Assembly (NCBI RefSeq): GCF_000170855.1
Contig: NZ_ABCQ01000030.1
Location: forward strand, 1 to 51,887
From: Moritella sp. PE36
Lineage (GTDB): Bacteria; Pseudomonadota; Gammaproteobacteria; Enterobacterales; Moritellaceae
Direction of reading: 5' to 3'
Length of the DNA stretch: 51,887 bases
This document shows, piece by piece, positions 34,843-43,602 of the stretch. How positions within the stretch are numbered: the first letter of the stretch is position 1; each line of letters opens with the position of its first letter. A model generated the notes under the pieces. That model saw nothing but the letters and a program-made list of their open reading frames with translations. It was not told the origin of the DNA and did not search any database. Position numbers and translations under genes: made by a program.

Positions 34843-34904
34843 TTATTATAATGTTTTTTAAAATTTTTGCTGTACAGTCTTTACAGAAAAAACCTTAATC
34901 GAAT

Positions 34905-36701
34905 ATGTTAAACTTATCTGAAAAGGCTTTCCATTCAGTGACAACGAACGATGAAAATTGGAAAATAATGATAAAGAATAATAAGCCAGTTAGGATAACA
35001 CTCGCACATATAAATGATACGCACTCCTACTTTGAACCTCAGTCACTGCAGTTACAGCTTAACATTGAGGGAAAAAGTATATCGCCTTATGTTAGTAATG
35101 GCGGGTTTTCCCGTATAGCGACCAGAGCTAAACAACTTAAAGCGACTGCCCTGAAAAATAATCGAGATTTTATATTTGTTCATGCTGGAGATTGCTTTCA
35201 GGGGACGCTCTATTTCTCGCTATTTAAAGGTAAGGCCAACTCAGATATGCTCAATGCACTGGGCATTGATGTGATGACAATTGGTAACCATGAACTCGAT
35301 ATGGGCAATGAACCTGTGGCTACATTTTTAGATCGTATTCAGTTCCCACTGTTAGCTGGTAACTGGGACCTTTCTAACGAAATAAAAACGAAGTCTCATC
35401 ATTTAAACGGGCGATCTAACTTATTCTCTTATCAGGCTGCTCAGCAGACTGCACGCTGGATGACTCGTGTTGTAGATGACGAGCCCGTTGCTATATTCGG
35501 GGTGTCATTGGATAAGATGGCTGATATAGCGAATGTAGATCCGGACACGCCATTTATTAATGCCTTTGAAACCGCCAAAAATACTGTTCGGGCTATCCGG
35601 AAATCAGGTATTAATAAGATAATATTAGTGAGTCATCTTGGTTTTGATGGTGATTGTGAATTAGCTAAAGAAGTGGATGATATCAGTTTGATTGTTGGCG
35701 GTCATAGCCACACCCTTCTCGGAGATTTTAGTGACTTAGGACTGAAAAAAGAATCTGAATACGGATATCAGGTTAATGGTACTTATATTGTTCAAGCGGG
35801 ATTTCACTCACAGGCACTTGGCCACTGTGACATTGATTTCGCAGCCGATGGTTCGGTGAGCACTTTCAAGGGCAAAAATGAGCTGCTTATTGGTCGCCGA
35901 CTTTGTATTGATGCGAGCTTGTTAACAGCCAATGATGATGAAATCCATGCAAAAGCGAGCCTCTACCTCACTCAACATGAAAACGTGGTTGTGTGTAAAA
36001 AAGATCCGACACTACAAAGCTTGCTACAGGATAAATATATCCCGAAAGTACGTAAACTGCAAAATACTGTGATTGCTAAGTTAGCAGAGGATATGCGACA
36101 TATCCGCGTTCCCGATCTGAAGGGAGGCAGTGATATTGCCCCGCTAGTAGCCGAATCTTTTGCTCATATGATGAATAAAAATGGTCATCGAGTCGACTTT
36201 GCAATTCATAATGCTGGAGGTGTGAGAACGTCTTTACACCGCGGTAATATTTCAATTGGTGATATTGCAGGTAAGCTACTTCCCTTTGCCGTTCCCATTG
36301 GTGTTTATCGCATCAAAGGCAAATATATCGCACAGGCACTAGAGGGTGCAATCAACAACGCCACCAATAATGGGGTTCTTGGCTCTGGTTCGGGAAGCTA
36401 CCCTTATACCTACAATCTGAATTTTAGCTATTATGCCGAACGCCCCCTTGGTAAGCGAATTACTAAACTTACTATCTATACGGAAGAAGATGGTTGGAAC
36501 GATATTGATCATGAAATGATTTATCACGGAAGCTCCTCCGCTTATACCATGAAAGGTAAAGAAGGTTATGAAGCATTAACCATGATGGAAGCTGATGGCA
36601 TTGTTACCCAATATTCGATGGCAGATTGCTTCATTGATTTTATCCAAACAGACTATAAATCGTCTTCACGTGAGCAGTTGTGGTATGGCAAACCGATGTG
36701 A
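34905..36701 (+). CDS. 5'-nucleotidase / metallophosphatase-like protein, no signal peptide
   Basis: A 598-residue protein of the UshA/CD73 type. The metallophosphatase domain has the metal ligands in AHINDTHSYFEP, VHAGDCFQGT, GNHELDMG and GGHSHT (residues about 30-290). The C-terminal substrate domain has NAGGVRTSL and a GSGSGSYPYTYNLNF adenine-binding region. Unlike UshA it has no signal peptide: the N-terminus is polar, so it may act in the cytoplasm or be exported in another way. An ATG at 34968 (after GGAAAA) is an alternative start. The last codons and stop lie inside the second copy of the 74-bp element. Confidence 0.85.
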   Translation: MLNLSEKAFHSVTTNDENWKIMIKNNKPVRITLAHINDTHSYFEPQSLQLQLNIEGKSISPYVSNGGFSRIATRAKQLKATALKNNRDFIFVHAGDCFQGTLYFSLFKGKANSDMLNALGIDVMTIGNHELDMGNEPVATFLDRIQFPLLAGNWDLSNEIKTKSHHLNGRSNLFSYQAAQQTARWMTRVVDDEPVAIFGVSLDKMADIANVDPDTPFINAFETAKNTVRAIRKSGINKIILVSHLGFDGDCELAKEVDDISLIVGGHSHTLLGDFSDLGLKKESEYGYQVNGTYIVQAGFHSQALGHCDIDFAADGSVSTFKGKNELLIGRRLCIDASLLTANDDEIHAKASLYLTQHENVVVCKKDPTLQSLLQDKYIPKVRKLQNTVIAKLAEDMRHIRVPDLKGGSDIAPLVAESFAHMMNKNGHRVDFAIHNAGGVRTSLHRGNISIGDIAGKLLPFAVPIGVYRIKGKYIAQALEGAINNATNNGVLGSGSGSYPYTYNLNFSYYAERPLGKRITKLTIYTEEDGWNDIDHEMIYHGSSSAYTMKGKEGYEALTMMEADGIVTQYSMADCFIDFIQTDYKSSSREQLWYGKPM

Positions 36702-36757
36702 ACATATAATTGATGAATAGATGCGCTAAACCATACCTAGACAGGAATGACTTAGCG
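36684..36757. repeat. 74-bp element with stem, copy 2
   Basis: Collinear with 34769-34842: the same 33-bp block, the same 7-bp spacer length, then stem CGCTAA/TTAGCG (36724-36729/36752-36757) with a 22-nt loop. The second base pair of the stem is G-C here and T-A in copy 1, a compensatory change. The block also encodes the nucleotidase C-terminus (LWYGKPM and stop). Confidence 0.85.
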
Positions 36758-36806
36758 TATTTAGTTAATTCGACAAAGATGGGAATAAGGTGATGTTACT
36801 GTTAAT

Positions 36807-37137
36807 TTATCCAAAACGAGCGACTAATAACCCCAAGTCATCAGCAGGGAAAATATCTTGTCGCTCTAGATAAAGCATCAAATAAATCTCGGCATTCCAG
36901 CAACCAACCCCTTTTAGACTAGTGATAGCCTTGATTGCATCAGAGAAACCACACGGTCCATAATTACAGCGGCTACTGCGTAGATAATTGCTGACTAACA
37001 ATTGTAAATAGTAAGGACTCAAATCCATGAGGATTTATTCGAGCGGGTGGAGCCCCTAATTCTTTAAATGCCTTTTCAAGATCTTTATCTATTAGGCTAA
37101 GCGCTTCTAGTCCACGAATTATCGTTTTTTCATCCAT
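36807..37137 (-). pseudogene. Decayed AlkA-type DNA-3-methyladenine glycosylase
   Basis: Two pieces of one HhH-GPD DNA glycosylase are recognisable in different frames on the minus strand. The first (from about 37137, MDEKTIIRGLEALSL) reaches FTIVSQQLSTQ and stops at 36973. The second contains ITSLKGVGCWNAEIYLML, the helix-hairpin-helix region, and FPADDLGLL with the catalytic Asp, then ends after ARFG at 36807. About 60 residues expected between the pieces are missing, the frame shifts, and the C-terminal domain is gone. It lies directly after the EamA gene, which suggests the two were once co-transcribed. Confidence 0.85.
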
Positions 37138-37162
37138 ATTATTCTGTTTCCAATACTGAAAA

Positions 37163-38086
37163 TTAAGCCCTAGCAGATTTAACTCGAGCCCATAATCTTC
37201 CATCTATGGCAGACAAGCCCAGAGCAATCAGCAACATCCCAACAAAATGAATAGTCTCCAAGGATTCATTTAGGTACAGCGAACCTAGCAAAATAGCCGA
37301 GACAGGAACCAATAACGTAACCAATAAAACATTAGTTGCTCCTGCCAACTCCAGTATTTTGAAGTAGATAACATAGGCAATTGCAGTCGAGAGAACGGCA
37401 AGTCCTGCAATCGCAGACCATGTTTCTAAGCTAATTCCAACAACATCAAATTGACCATCTACAATTAAGGCAATAGGAAACAATACTAGTGTGGATGCTG
37501 TAACTTGCCCTGCGGCAGTAATAATGGGGTTTATGCCCATAGCTTTAAATCGGCGACCATAAACACCTGCAAAGGCATAAGACAAAGCGGCAGCAATAAC
37601 GGCCAACTGAGCAGGTAAACTGCCATTGCCACTTAAAGCAGGGAGTCCAATCATAACAACAACACCTATAAATCCAACGGCTACCCCGGCAAGTTTTAAT
37701 GGAGTAGGACGTTCATCAGATAGCAATAATCCTGCCACCACAACGGTAAAAATGGGTGTGGCTGCGTTAAGAATAGATGCCAGTCCAGATGCGATTTGAG
37801 TTTGTCCCCACACAATCAGCGCAAATGGGAACACGTTATTTAGCAATCCCATCCCTAGAAAAGCTCCCCATACACTTAGTTTCTTGGGTGGCCGAAGTCC
37901 AATCATTAGAGCAATAACCCATAACGTCATGGCAGCAATCCCCACTCTAAGGGTAACAATTGTCAACAGAGGAAGCTCTGTCACAACTATACCGACGAAA
38001 AAAAACGATCCTCCCCATAGCATGGAAAGCAAAATAAGCATCGCCCATACGCGTGCATTCATTGAGGTGTTAATAGAAGATGTCAT
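37163..38086 (-). CDS. EamA/DMT-family exporter
   Basis: A 307-residue membrane protein with ten hydrophobic segments arranged as two EamA repeats (AMLILLSMLWGGSFFFVGI and QLAVIAAALSYAFAGVYGRR begin each half). The QIASGLASILNAATPIF segment and the C-terminal TNVLLVTLLVPVSAILLGSL are typical of DMT metabolite exporters. The ATG at 38086 with GTGGGA upstream is preferred to a GTG at 38098. Its 3' end overlaps upstream sequence of the glycosylase remnant. The substrate is unknown. Confidence 0.9.
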   Translation of the reverse strand: MTSSINTSMNARVWAMLILLSMLWGGSFFFVGIVVTELPLLTIVTLRVGIAAMTLWVIALMIGLRPPKKLSVWGAFLGMGLLNNVFPFALIVWGQTQIASGLASILNAATPIFTVVVAGLLLSDERPTPLKLAGVAVGFIGVVVMIGLPALSGNGSLPAQLAVIAAALSYAFAGVYGRRFKAMGINPIITAAGQVTASTLVLFPIALIVDGQFDVVGISLETWSAIAGLAVLSTAIAYVIYFKILELAGATNVLLVTLLVPVSAILLGSLYLNESLETIHFVGMLLIALGLSAIDGRLWARVKSARA

Positions 38087-38388
38087 AATGAGTCCCACTC
38101 TGTGTTAATTTGTATTTAACCATATTAGCTAAGTGTCGAAAAATAAAAATCTGATTCTTGCGCCTTTCTTCTGTTTTCTATATTTAAAGCTGTATTTAAT
38201 GTTAATAGAAATTACTCAGCAGGAAACGGATGGAAACATGAACTGAGATGCGGTTAGATAAGTTTGATTAACAGCTAAGTAGGATTACACCATAACCATA
38301 CCATCTGAAATCGAATTGAGCTGCTTGAGGCAATATATCACTCACCCATTAGACTTGTATGGGCAGCGCCTAATATGGGGAGGTAAGT
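38087..38388. other. Intergenic region upstream of the EamA gene
   Basis: About 300 bp with no gene. It carries the EamA promoter region and a TAATATGGGG stretch at 38371 that resembles TAATATGGG at 34681, left of the other copy of the 45-bp repeat. Confidence 0.4.
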
Positions 38389-38432
38389 AGTTGTGATGTG
38401 AAAAATCACTCCCAATCCTCATATGAGAAAAT
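38389..38432. repeat. About 45-bp repeat, copy 2
   Basis: Partner of 34724-34767 in the same orientation. It overlaps the terminator at 38400-38440. The two copies bracket the nucleotidase, glycosylase remnant and EamA genes. Confidence 0.8.
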
Positions 38433-38440
38433 TGGGAGTG
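38400..38440 (-). terminator. Terminator of the imelysin / di-heme operon
   Basis: A perfect 10-bp stem, CACTCCCAAT (38407-38416) against ATTGGGAGTG (38431-38440), with an inner CTCATATGAG palindrome. On the minus strand it is followed by ATTTTTCAC, as expected for the operon ending at 38459. Confidence 0.88.
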
Positions 38441-38458
38441 CTGCCGTTATGTTCCGGC

Positions 38459-39928
38459 TTATAAGTCTTTCAAGAATGATATAAGGTTCTCTCGATCAGA
38501 TTTGTTGAGTGTTAATACTGCTTGTTTGTGCTTTTCTGCTTCACCACCATGCCATAATACAGCTTCTAAAATAGAGCGGGCGCGGCCATCGTGTAAGAAA
38601 GTTGCACGTGGATCAACGGTTTGGGCAAGGCCTAATCCCCAAAGCGGTGAGGTACGCCATTCATTAGCTTGCGCTAAAAATTCCACCTGGATATCACCTT
38701 CTACAAACTGACTGTGTTTATCAAAGTCAGTTAATTCCAAACCCATATCATGTAATAACATATCCGTGTAAGGGTAGATCTTCTGCTCGGATAGCTCTGG
38801 AAACTCGGTTGATACCATCGTAGTGTAACTCTCGGTGTGGCACTGGTTACAGCCAATCTCGTTAAACACTTTTTTGCCTGCTAATATATTGCTTGCATAA
38901 GCGTTACGACGTTGCGGCACTGATAAATGGTTCGAATAAAAAGTCACTTTGTCTAATACCTTAGTTGATACCTCATAGTCATACTCAGAAACCATATCGC
39001 CATTACCGTTAGGTGATGATTTACAATCTTTTTGGTGCGGTAAACAATTTTCTGTTTGGAAAAGGTCTGTGGTTAAACCCATATCCCCTAAAAACGCGCC
39101 GGCGGCTTGCTGACGAATAGTCGGTTGACCGGCTTTCCAACCGAAACGGCCTAACCTGATGTTTTCATCTGCAACGGACCAAACGTAGTTAGCGCGGCCA
39201 GAAATACCATCTTTGTTGCTATCTTCAATATCTTGTTTTGCAACAATCTGCTGTTCGTCAATTAATGCTATTAACCCTAACCCTATCATAGGTGGTGCAA
39301 CTCGAGCAGACAGCACTGTATCTTCTTCGATTTCACAGCCGTTGGCTTTAACATGCCAGGTTGGTTTGCGTAGTTCCACCGCAAAACCATCGGTAAATTT
39401 AACAGTTAAATATTCATAACTGACCGCTTGGCTGGCTTCTTCTTGAATAGCGAAGTTTGCTTGGTGTTGCAATTGTCCGCCGATACAGCTATCAGCCACA
39501 TTTGCCATTAATGATTGCTGGATTGCTTTTTTTTGTTCAGCAGTGATCACACTTTTTGAAGCACGTAATAACATGCTATTAAAATCGGTACCTTTTTTAC
39601 CGATGTCGGCTTGTGAGGCATGACCTCGACCATCACGAATATGACAGTCCTGACAGGCATTATTATTAAACAATGGCCCTAAACCGTCTTGTGAGCTAAC
39701 TGACCCTGCACTTTGTGCCCATGGCTCTTCGAAGAATTTATTACCGCCGTTAAATTTTAATATTTGTTTCGCGGTTTTAATATTGGCTGAATGTGAAGAG
39801 AAGGCAGAGGCATATATACTTTTAACACTGGTTTCACCTGCAGAAAGATGCTGCTGTTTATCGATGTTCTCTGCTGCCAGGCAATTAACGGAAAAAAGCG
39901 CTAATAATGAAAGGGTGATTTTTTTCAT
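38459..39928 (-). CDS. Periplasmic di-heme oxidoreductase (DUF1111 / thiol-oxidoreductase type)
   Basis: A 489-residue exported c-type cytochrome. The signal peptide ends after CLAA (about residue 19). There are two haem-binding motifs, CQDCH in an N-terminal NNNACQDCHIRDGRG and CNQCH in the C-terminal domain (VFNEIGCNQCHTES), as in bacterial di-heme peroxidase relatives of the DUF1111 family. APPMIGLGLIALI, RFGWKAGQPTIRQQAAGAF and TSPLWGLG...FLHDGRARSILEA are conserved. It follows the imelysin gene by about 90 bp, a pairing typical of iron-uptake operons, where it may act as a ferric or peroxide redox partner. Confidence 0.92.
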   Translation of the reverse strand: MKKITLSLLALFSVNCLAAENIDKQQHLSAGETSVKSIYASAFSSHSANIKTAKQILKFNGGNKFFEEPWAQSAGSVSSQDGLGPLFNNNACQDCHIRDGRGHASQADIGKKGTDFNSMLLRASKSVITAEQKKAIQQSLMANVADSCIGGQLQHQANFAIQEEASQAVSYEYLTVKFTDGFAVELRKPTWHVKANGCEIEEDTVLSARVAPPMIGLGLIALIDEQQIVAKQDIEDSNKDGISGRANYVWSVADENIRLGRFGWKAGQPTIRQQAAGAFLGDMGLTTDLFQTENCLPHQKDCKSSPNGNGDMVSEYDYEVSTKVLDKVTFYSNHLSVPQRRNAYASNILAGKKVFNEIGCNQCHTESYTTMVSTEFPELSEQKIYPYTDMLLHDMGLELTDFDKHSQFVEGDIQVEFLAQANEWRTSPLWGLGLAQTVDPRATFLHDGRARSILEAVLWHGGEAEKHKQAVLTLNKSDRENLISFLKDL

Positions 39929-40021
39929 GATGATTACTTGTTTTTTATTTGTTACAAACTAAAAAGACAGCGCTTATTTTACTAAGGACTGTCTTAAGCT
40001 AAAGGGATTTACTGGGAAATA

Positions 40022-41299
40022 TTAGTCACCACTACCAGATAAATTCAAGGCTTGTAGTGATAACAGCTCTTCCACCGAATTGAAAGAGGATTGCAAGTCT
40101 ACTAATTGGTAAACTGCCGCATATGCTGCCTTTTTCTCAGGTGCATCATCTGCTTGGCCGATAATTTGATCAAAACGGATAGGCTCTGCTTGTTCCCCTG
40201 CATTGTAAACCACCAGCATATTTTTTTCGATTGCGTTTAAAGCATCATCAAATTGTTTAAATAAAGCTGGATTTTGTTGATTGATAAAATCAGCTAGGCT
40301 CGCACCTGAGACTTTCTCACCATCGATAGTTTGGTAACTACCGTAAAATACGTTGCGTACACTTTGTAGGTTATAATAAATGGCAACGTGGCTTAAATCA
40401 CTGAAACAGTCATGTTCCTGCTCCGGATCTAAACCTTCTAACCCTTCATTCATACGTGCTGATGCTAACTCATCGGTTGCCATTGCTTTCATGGCAAATA
40501 ACATATAACGGATACCATCTGCTGAGGTTTTAAAATTATTTGCCAGTGTGCCTTTAGTGTCAGCCGCTTGCTCTGTCCACTCTGCAGTCATTGCTGTTAA
40601 GTCATCAACAAGCAGTTGTGTTACAACATTCAAGTAATCACGGCGACGGTCACAGTTAGATGCGCTACATGTTCCGCTTTTATCCATTTGGAAATCGTTA
40701 ACACTACGCTCACCCGCACCTGCTTTAGTGCCGTTTAAATCTTGACCCCAAAGTAAGAATTCAATTGCGTGAAAACCAGTTGTTACGTTTGCTTCACCGC
40801 CAACACCGTTTTGTGCAATGAGGTAATCAATAGTGATATCAGCACCATTTTTTTGATTAATGATGCCGGAGTTTTCATTACCTTCAACGTAATCAATAGC
40901 TTGCTCATCTAAAGGCCATGCATTCACTTGCCCTTCCCATTCATCAACGCTGTTTAGGCCGCCGTCTTTATCAAGACCCGCATTGATAGTGATATCCGTA
41001 TCCCAGCGTAGAATTTCTGACTGCTGATACGGCACACGTGCAAGTTTATACGCTTCTTTCGCATTGTCTAAATTTTGCACTGTCGGTGCGGCTAACAAGG
41101 TCTCTACTTTTGCTTGCAGAGTTAACGCGGTCGTCAATGAATCTGCATAAGCGGCGTGTGCCATCATGATGTAGTTATCTTTTACATCCTGCTCAGTGAC
41201 GGTTATCGTTGCCGGCTCGTGATCTTCTGCTTGCTCGGCACATGCAGTAAGAACAACAGCAGCTGATAGTGCAGCAGCAATGATTTTTTTGTTTAACAT
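40022..41299 (-). CDS. Imelysin-family iron-regulated lipoprotein (IrpA-like)
   Basis: A 425-residue exported protein with a lipobox (VLTAC-A, Cys about residue 20). The imelysin domain is marked by the GFHAIEFLLWGQD motif (GxHxxE type) about residue 175, with YKLARVPYQQSEILRWDT and LSHVAIYYNLQSVRNVFYG elsewhere. Imelysin proteins are periplasmic helical-bundle proteins linked to iron uptake; direct biochemical function is not well settled. The region upstream contains Fur-box-like sequences, and the di-heme oxidoreductase gene follows, so the pair is probably induced when iron is scarce. Confidence 0.92.
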   Translation of the reverse strand: MLNKKIIAAALSAAVVLTACAEQAEDHEPATITVTEQDVKDNYIMMAHAAYADSLTTALTLQAKVETLLAAPTVQNLDNAKEAYKLARVPYQQSEILRWDTDITINAGLDKDGGLNSVDEWEGQVNAWPLDEQAIDYVEGNENSGIINQKNGADITIDYLIAQNGVGGEANVTTGFHAIEFLLWGQDLNGTKAGAGERSVNDFQMDKSGTCSASNCDRRRDYLNVVTQLLVDDLTAMTAEWTEQAADTKGTLANNFKTSADGIRYMLFAMKAMATDELASARMNEGLEGLDPEQEHDCFSDLSHVAIYYNLQSVRNVFYGSYQTIDGEKVSGASLADFINQQNPALFKQFDDALNAIEKNMLVVYNAGEQAEPIRFDQIIGQADDAPEKKAAYAAVYQLVDLQSSFNSVEELLSLQALNLSGSGD

Positions 41300-41359
41300 G
41301 AAGCTATCTTCCTTGTTTTGATTTACATCATAATATAATGATAGTTATTTGCATTGGCG

Positions 41360-41378
41360 AATAATAATTATTATCATT
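41360..41378. promoter_or_regulatory. Fur box between the imelysin and sterol-desaturase genes
   Basis: The reverse strand reads AATGATAATAATTATTATT, close to the GATAAT/ATTATC-type Fur consensus. A second, weaker copy (AATATAATGATAGTTATTT) lies at about 41332-41350. A 7-bp inverted repeat TTGCATT/AATGCAA (41349-41355/41383-41389) encloses the main site. Being between divergent genes, it may control both. Confidence 0.75.
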
Positions 41379-41442
41379 AGTTAATGCAAGCTTTTGCTAA
41401 ATATATAAACAAATTTATGCTTACACAGAGAGTGGTAACAAT

Positions 41443-42318
41443 TTGAATTGGTTAGAACATTTTATCTCCCCTTGGTTTTTTTTATTTGAAGCAGACAAGC
41501 GTATATACTGGTTATATCTTTTAACTAGCGGTCTTGTTGCTCTTTTTATTTCTGGTAAACAGTTATTTTCAGTAAAGCTGTGGTTTAATCAATCCAGCTT
41601 GGTCGATGTCTGCTGGTTGTTTATCAATCAATGGATTTTTAAATTTTTGGTCGTGCCGTTATTAGCCTTACAAGTCAGTTATGCGTTATCCATTAATAAT
41701 TTTTTAAATACTTTATTTGGAACAGGAAATTATTGGGAAATAAATCAGTCATTGCTGGTCGTATTTTTTACCTTTAGCCTGTTTATCGGCCAAGACTTTG
41801 GGAAGTTTTTAGTTCACTTTTCCTTCCATAAAATCCGTTTTTTATGGCGTTTTCATGCCGTACACCACAGTGCAACCACGATGACGCCTTTGACCTTGTA
41901 CCGTATTCATCCAGTGGAGATGTTAATTAATAGCCTGCGTAGTTTATTCATCGGCGCAATGATGAGTGGTTTGTTTATTTATCTGTTTAAAAACCCGCTG
42001 GGTATTAGCCAAATATTAGGGGTTAATCTATTTGTTTTTATCTTTAATATTGCCGCGAGTAATTTACGGCATAGCCCTGTTTGGCTAGGGTTTGCTAAAT
42101 GCGAATATCTATTTATCAGCCCTGCACAGCATCAAATTCACCACAGTGCAGCAACACAACATTTTGATAAAAACTTTGGTTCCGCATTGGCAATTTGGGA
42201 TTATTCATTTAATTCATTGCTACTCAGCGAAGGACAATCAGTCAACGCTTTTGGGATTGACAAAAAAGCCATTGATCGACAAACTTTTAAACAGCAGTGG
42301 TGGGGTATTAAAAGTTAA
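41443..42318 (+). CDS. Sterol desaturase / fatty-acid hydroxylase family membrane protein
   Basis: A 291-residue polytopic membrane protein with the di-iron histidine motifs of this superfamily: HFSFHKIRFLWRFHAVHHSA (HxxxH and HxxHH types) and QHQIHHSA, plus an RHSP segment between them. It should use a non-haem di-iron centre to hydroxylate or desaturate a lipid; the substrate is unknown. The start is a TTG at 41443 with GAGAGTGG about 8 bp upstream. It is divergent from the imelysin operon across a Fur-like box, which would make it iron-responsive, sensible for a di-iron enzyme. Confidence 0.88.
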   Translation: MNWLEHFISPWFFLFEADKRIYWLYLLTSGLVALFISGKQLFSVKLWFNQSSLVDVCWLFINQWIFKFLVVPLLALQVSYALSINNFLNTLFGTGNYWEINQSLLVVFFTFSLFIGQDFGKFLVHFSFHKIRFLWRFHAVHHSATTMTPLTLYRIHPVEMLINSLRSLFIGAMMSGLFIYLFKNPLGISQILGVNLFVFIFNIAASNLRHSPVWLGFAKCEYLFISPAQHQIHHSAATQHFDKNFGSALAIWDYSFNSLLLSEGQSVNAFGIDKKAIDRQTFKQQWWGIKS

Positions 42319-42775
42319 TTTTATTCGTGAGGTTCCAATACGATTAAGAACATTTGTAGAGAGTGAAAACTGTAGTGGTCAACAAAGTGAATACCATAAC
42401 GGTCCGATGTTAGGTATACGCCGCAGTCGTAAACCCCAGAAGTAGGCTGCCAACTAGCGCAATGTTCGGTTAACCTATCATTGAGAGCAACCCACTAATA
42501 ACCATACTGACAATACAAAGAAGAATCTGGTCATTTTATTTTATCCCCACTGTTATGATAAAAATTCAATAGAAATAACTTAAACTATTTTAAAAATCAA
42601 TGCATTGAAACCTATCAAGTGCCCGTAATTATAAATTAGTAATCAAGGTCACGATGCATAGCGGTAGTGCTACACTAGCTTACTCGGTCACGATAATTTA
42701 TAGTGTCTACAAAGTCATATTTGTCATGATATTGGCTACTTATTCGTAATATAAACTTATATAAAAAGGGATCAT
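42319..42775. other. Intergenic region before the double-receiver gene
   Basis: About 457 bp. An open frame that runs on from the desaturase gene (ending at 42445) is a shadow. No terminator with a good T-run, repeat or RNA was recognised; AAAAAGGGA (about 42764-42772) is the Shine-Dalgarno of the next gene. Confidence 0.4.
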
Positions 42776-43573
42776 ATGAGTCTTGAAATTCGTGACCTGT
42801 CTATTTTATTAATTGAGCCTTCCACTACACAAAGCAGGTTTATCACTACACAATTGCAGGATGCCGGTGTTGATAACATCGAGTGTGTATCCTCAATCGC
42901 ACAAGCAAAGCAAAGTTTAACTGGATTCATTCCTGATTTGATCATTAGTGCTATGTATTTTGAAGATGGTTCGGGGGCTGAACTTGCTGAATTCGTTAAA
43001 TCAAATATTCTCACCGAAAATATTGCCTTTATGCTCATTTCGAGTGAACAACGATTTTCTGTGTTAGATAAAGTGAAACAAGCTGGCGCTATCGCAATTT
43101 TACCCAAGCCGTTTAAATTTGTTGATTTACAACGCGCCCTCAATGCCACGCTTAGCTTCATTGAACCAGAAGAAATAGAGCTGGATTTATACGATGTAAC
43201 CACATTAAAAATACTTGTTGTCGATGATAGTTTAACGGCAAGAAAGCATATCTGTCGTGTACTCTTCAGTATGGGTATTGTGGGGGTGACAACCGCTGAA
43301 AATGGCGTTGAAGCATTAGAATATTTGGCACAAAATACCTTCGATTTGATTGTGACCGATTACAATATGCCAGAAATGGATGGCAAAGAGTTAGTTGAGA
43401 AGATCAGAACAAACCCAGAATTATCATACCTACCAATCTTGATGGTAACATCTGAAGAAGGCAGTGCGCAGTTAAGCGCGGTAAAACAAGCCGGTGTCTC
43501 TGCACTGTGTGATAAACCTTTTGATATTGATACGGTTAGAATGCTGGTGCAACAACTGTTAAATGAACAATAA
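42776..43573 (+). CDS. Double-receiver protein with a degenerate first receiver
   Basis: A 265-residue protein of two CheY-like domains and no output domain. Domain 2 (about 145-265) is complete: Asp150/Asp151 in VVDDS, phospho-acceptor Asp195 in IVTDYNMPEMDG, Lys in CDKPFD. Domain 1 (about 7-130) has the fold and the KPFK lysine, but the acidic pair is IEPS and the acceptor position is Ala59 (IISAMYFEDGSG), so it should not be phosphorylated. It may act as a phosphate-independent partner or regulator. AAGGGATCAT leads to the ATG. The AraC gene follows 30 bp later, so co-transcription is likely. Confidence 0.9.
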   Translation: MSLEIRDLSILLIEPSTTQSRFITTQLQDAGVDNIECVSSIAQAKQSLTGFIPDLIISAMYFEDGSGAELAEFVKSNILTENIAFMLISSEQRFSVLDKVKQAGAIAILPKPFKFVDLQRALNATLSFIEPEEIELDLYDVTTLKILVVDDSLTARKHICRVLFSMGIVGVTTAENGVEALEYLAQNTFDLIVTDYNMPEMDGKELVEKIRTNPELSYLPILMVTSEEGSAQLSAVKQAGVSALCDKPFDIDTVRMLVQQLLNEQ

Positions 43574-43602
43574 TTTTTAATAAACAAGCAGCTGCAATTA
43601 CA

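Larger units (their letters stand above)
34523..34904. other. Intergenic DNA right of the insertion sequence
   Basis: It holds the right target duplication (34523-34537), one copy of a 45-bp repeat (34724-34767) and one copy of the 74-bp element (34769-34842). No gene-like frame was seen apart from the start of the nucleotidase gene after it. Confidence 0.5.

Noticed and set aside
42092-42445. Open frame of 117 codons overlapping the desaturase gene
   Set aside because: It is out of frame with an obvious real gene and resembles nothing; treated as a shadow.
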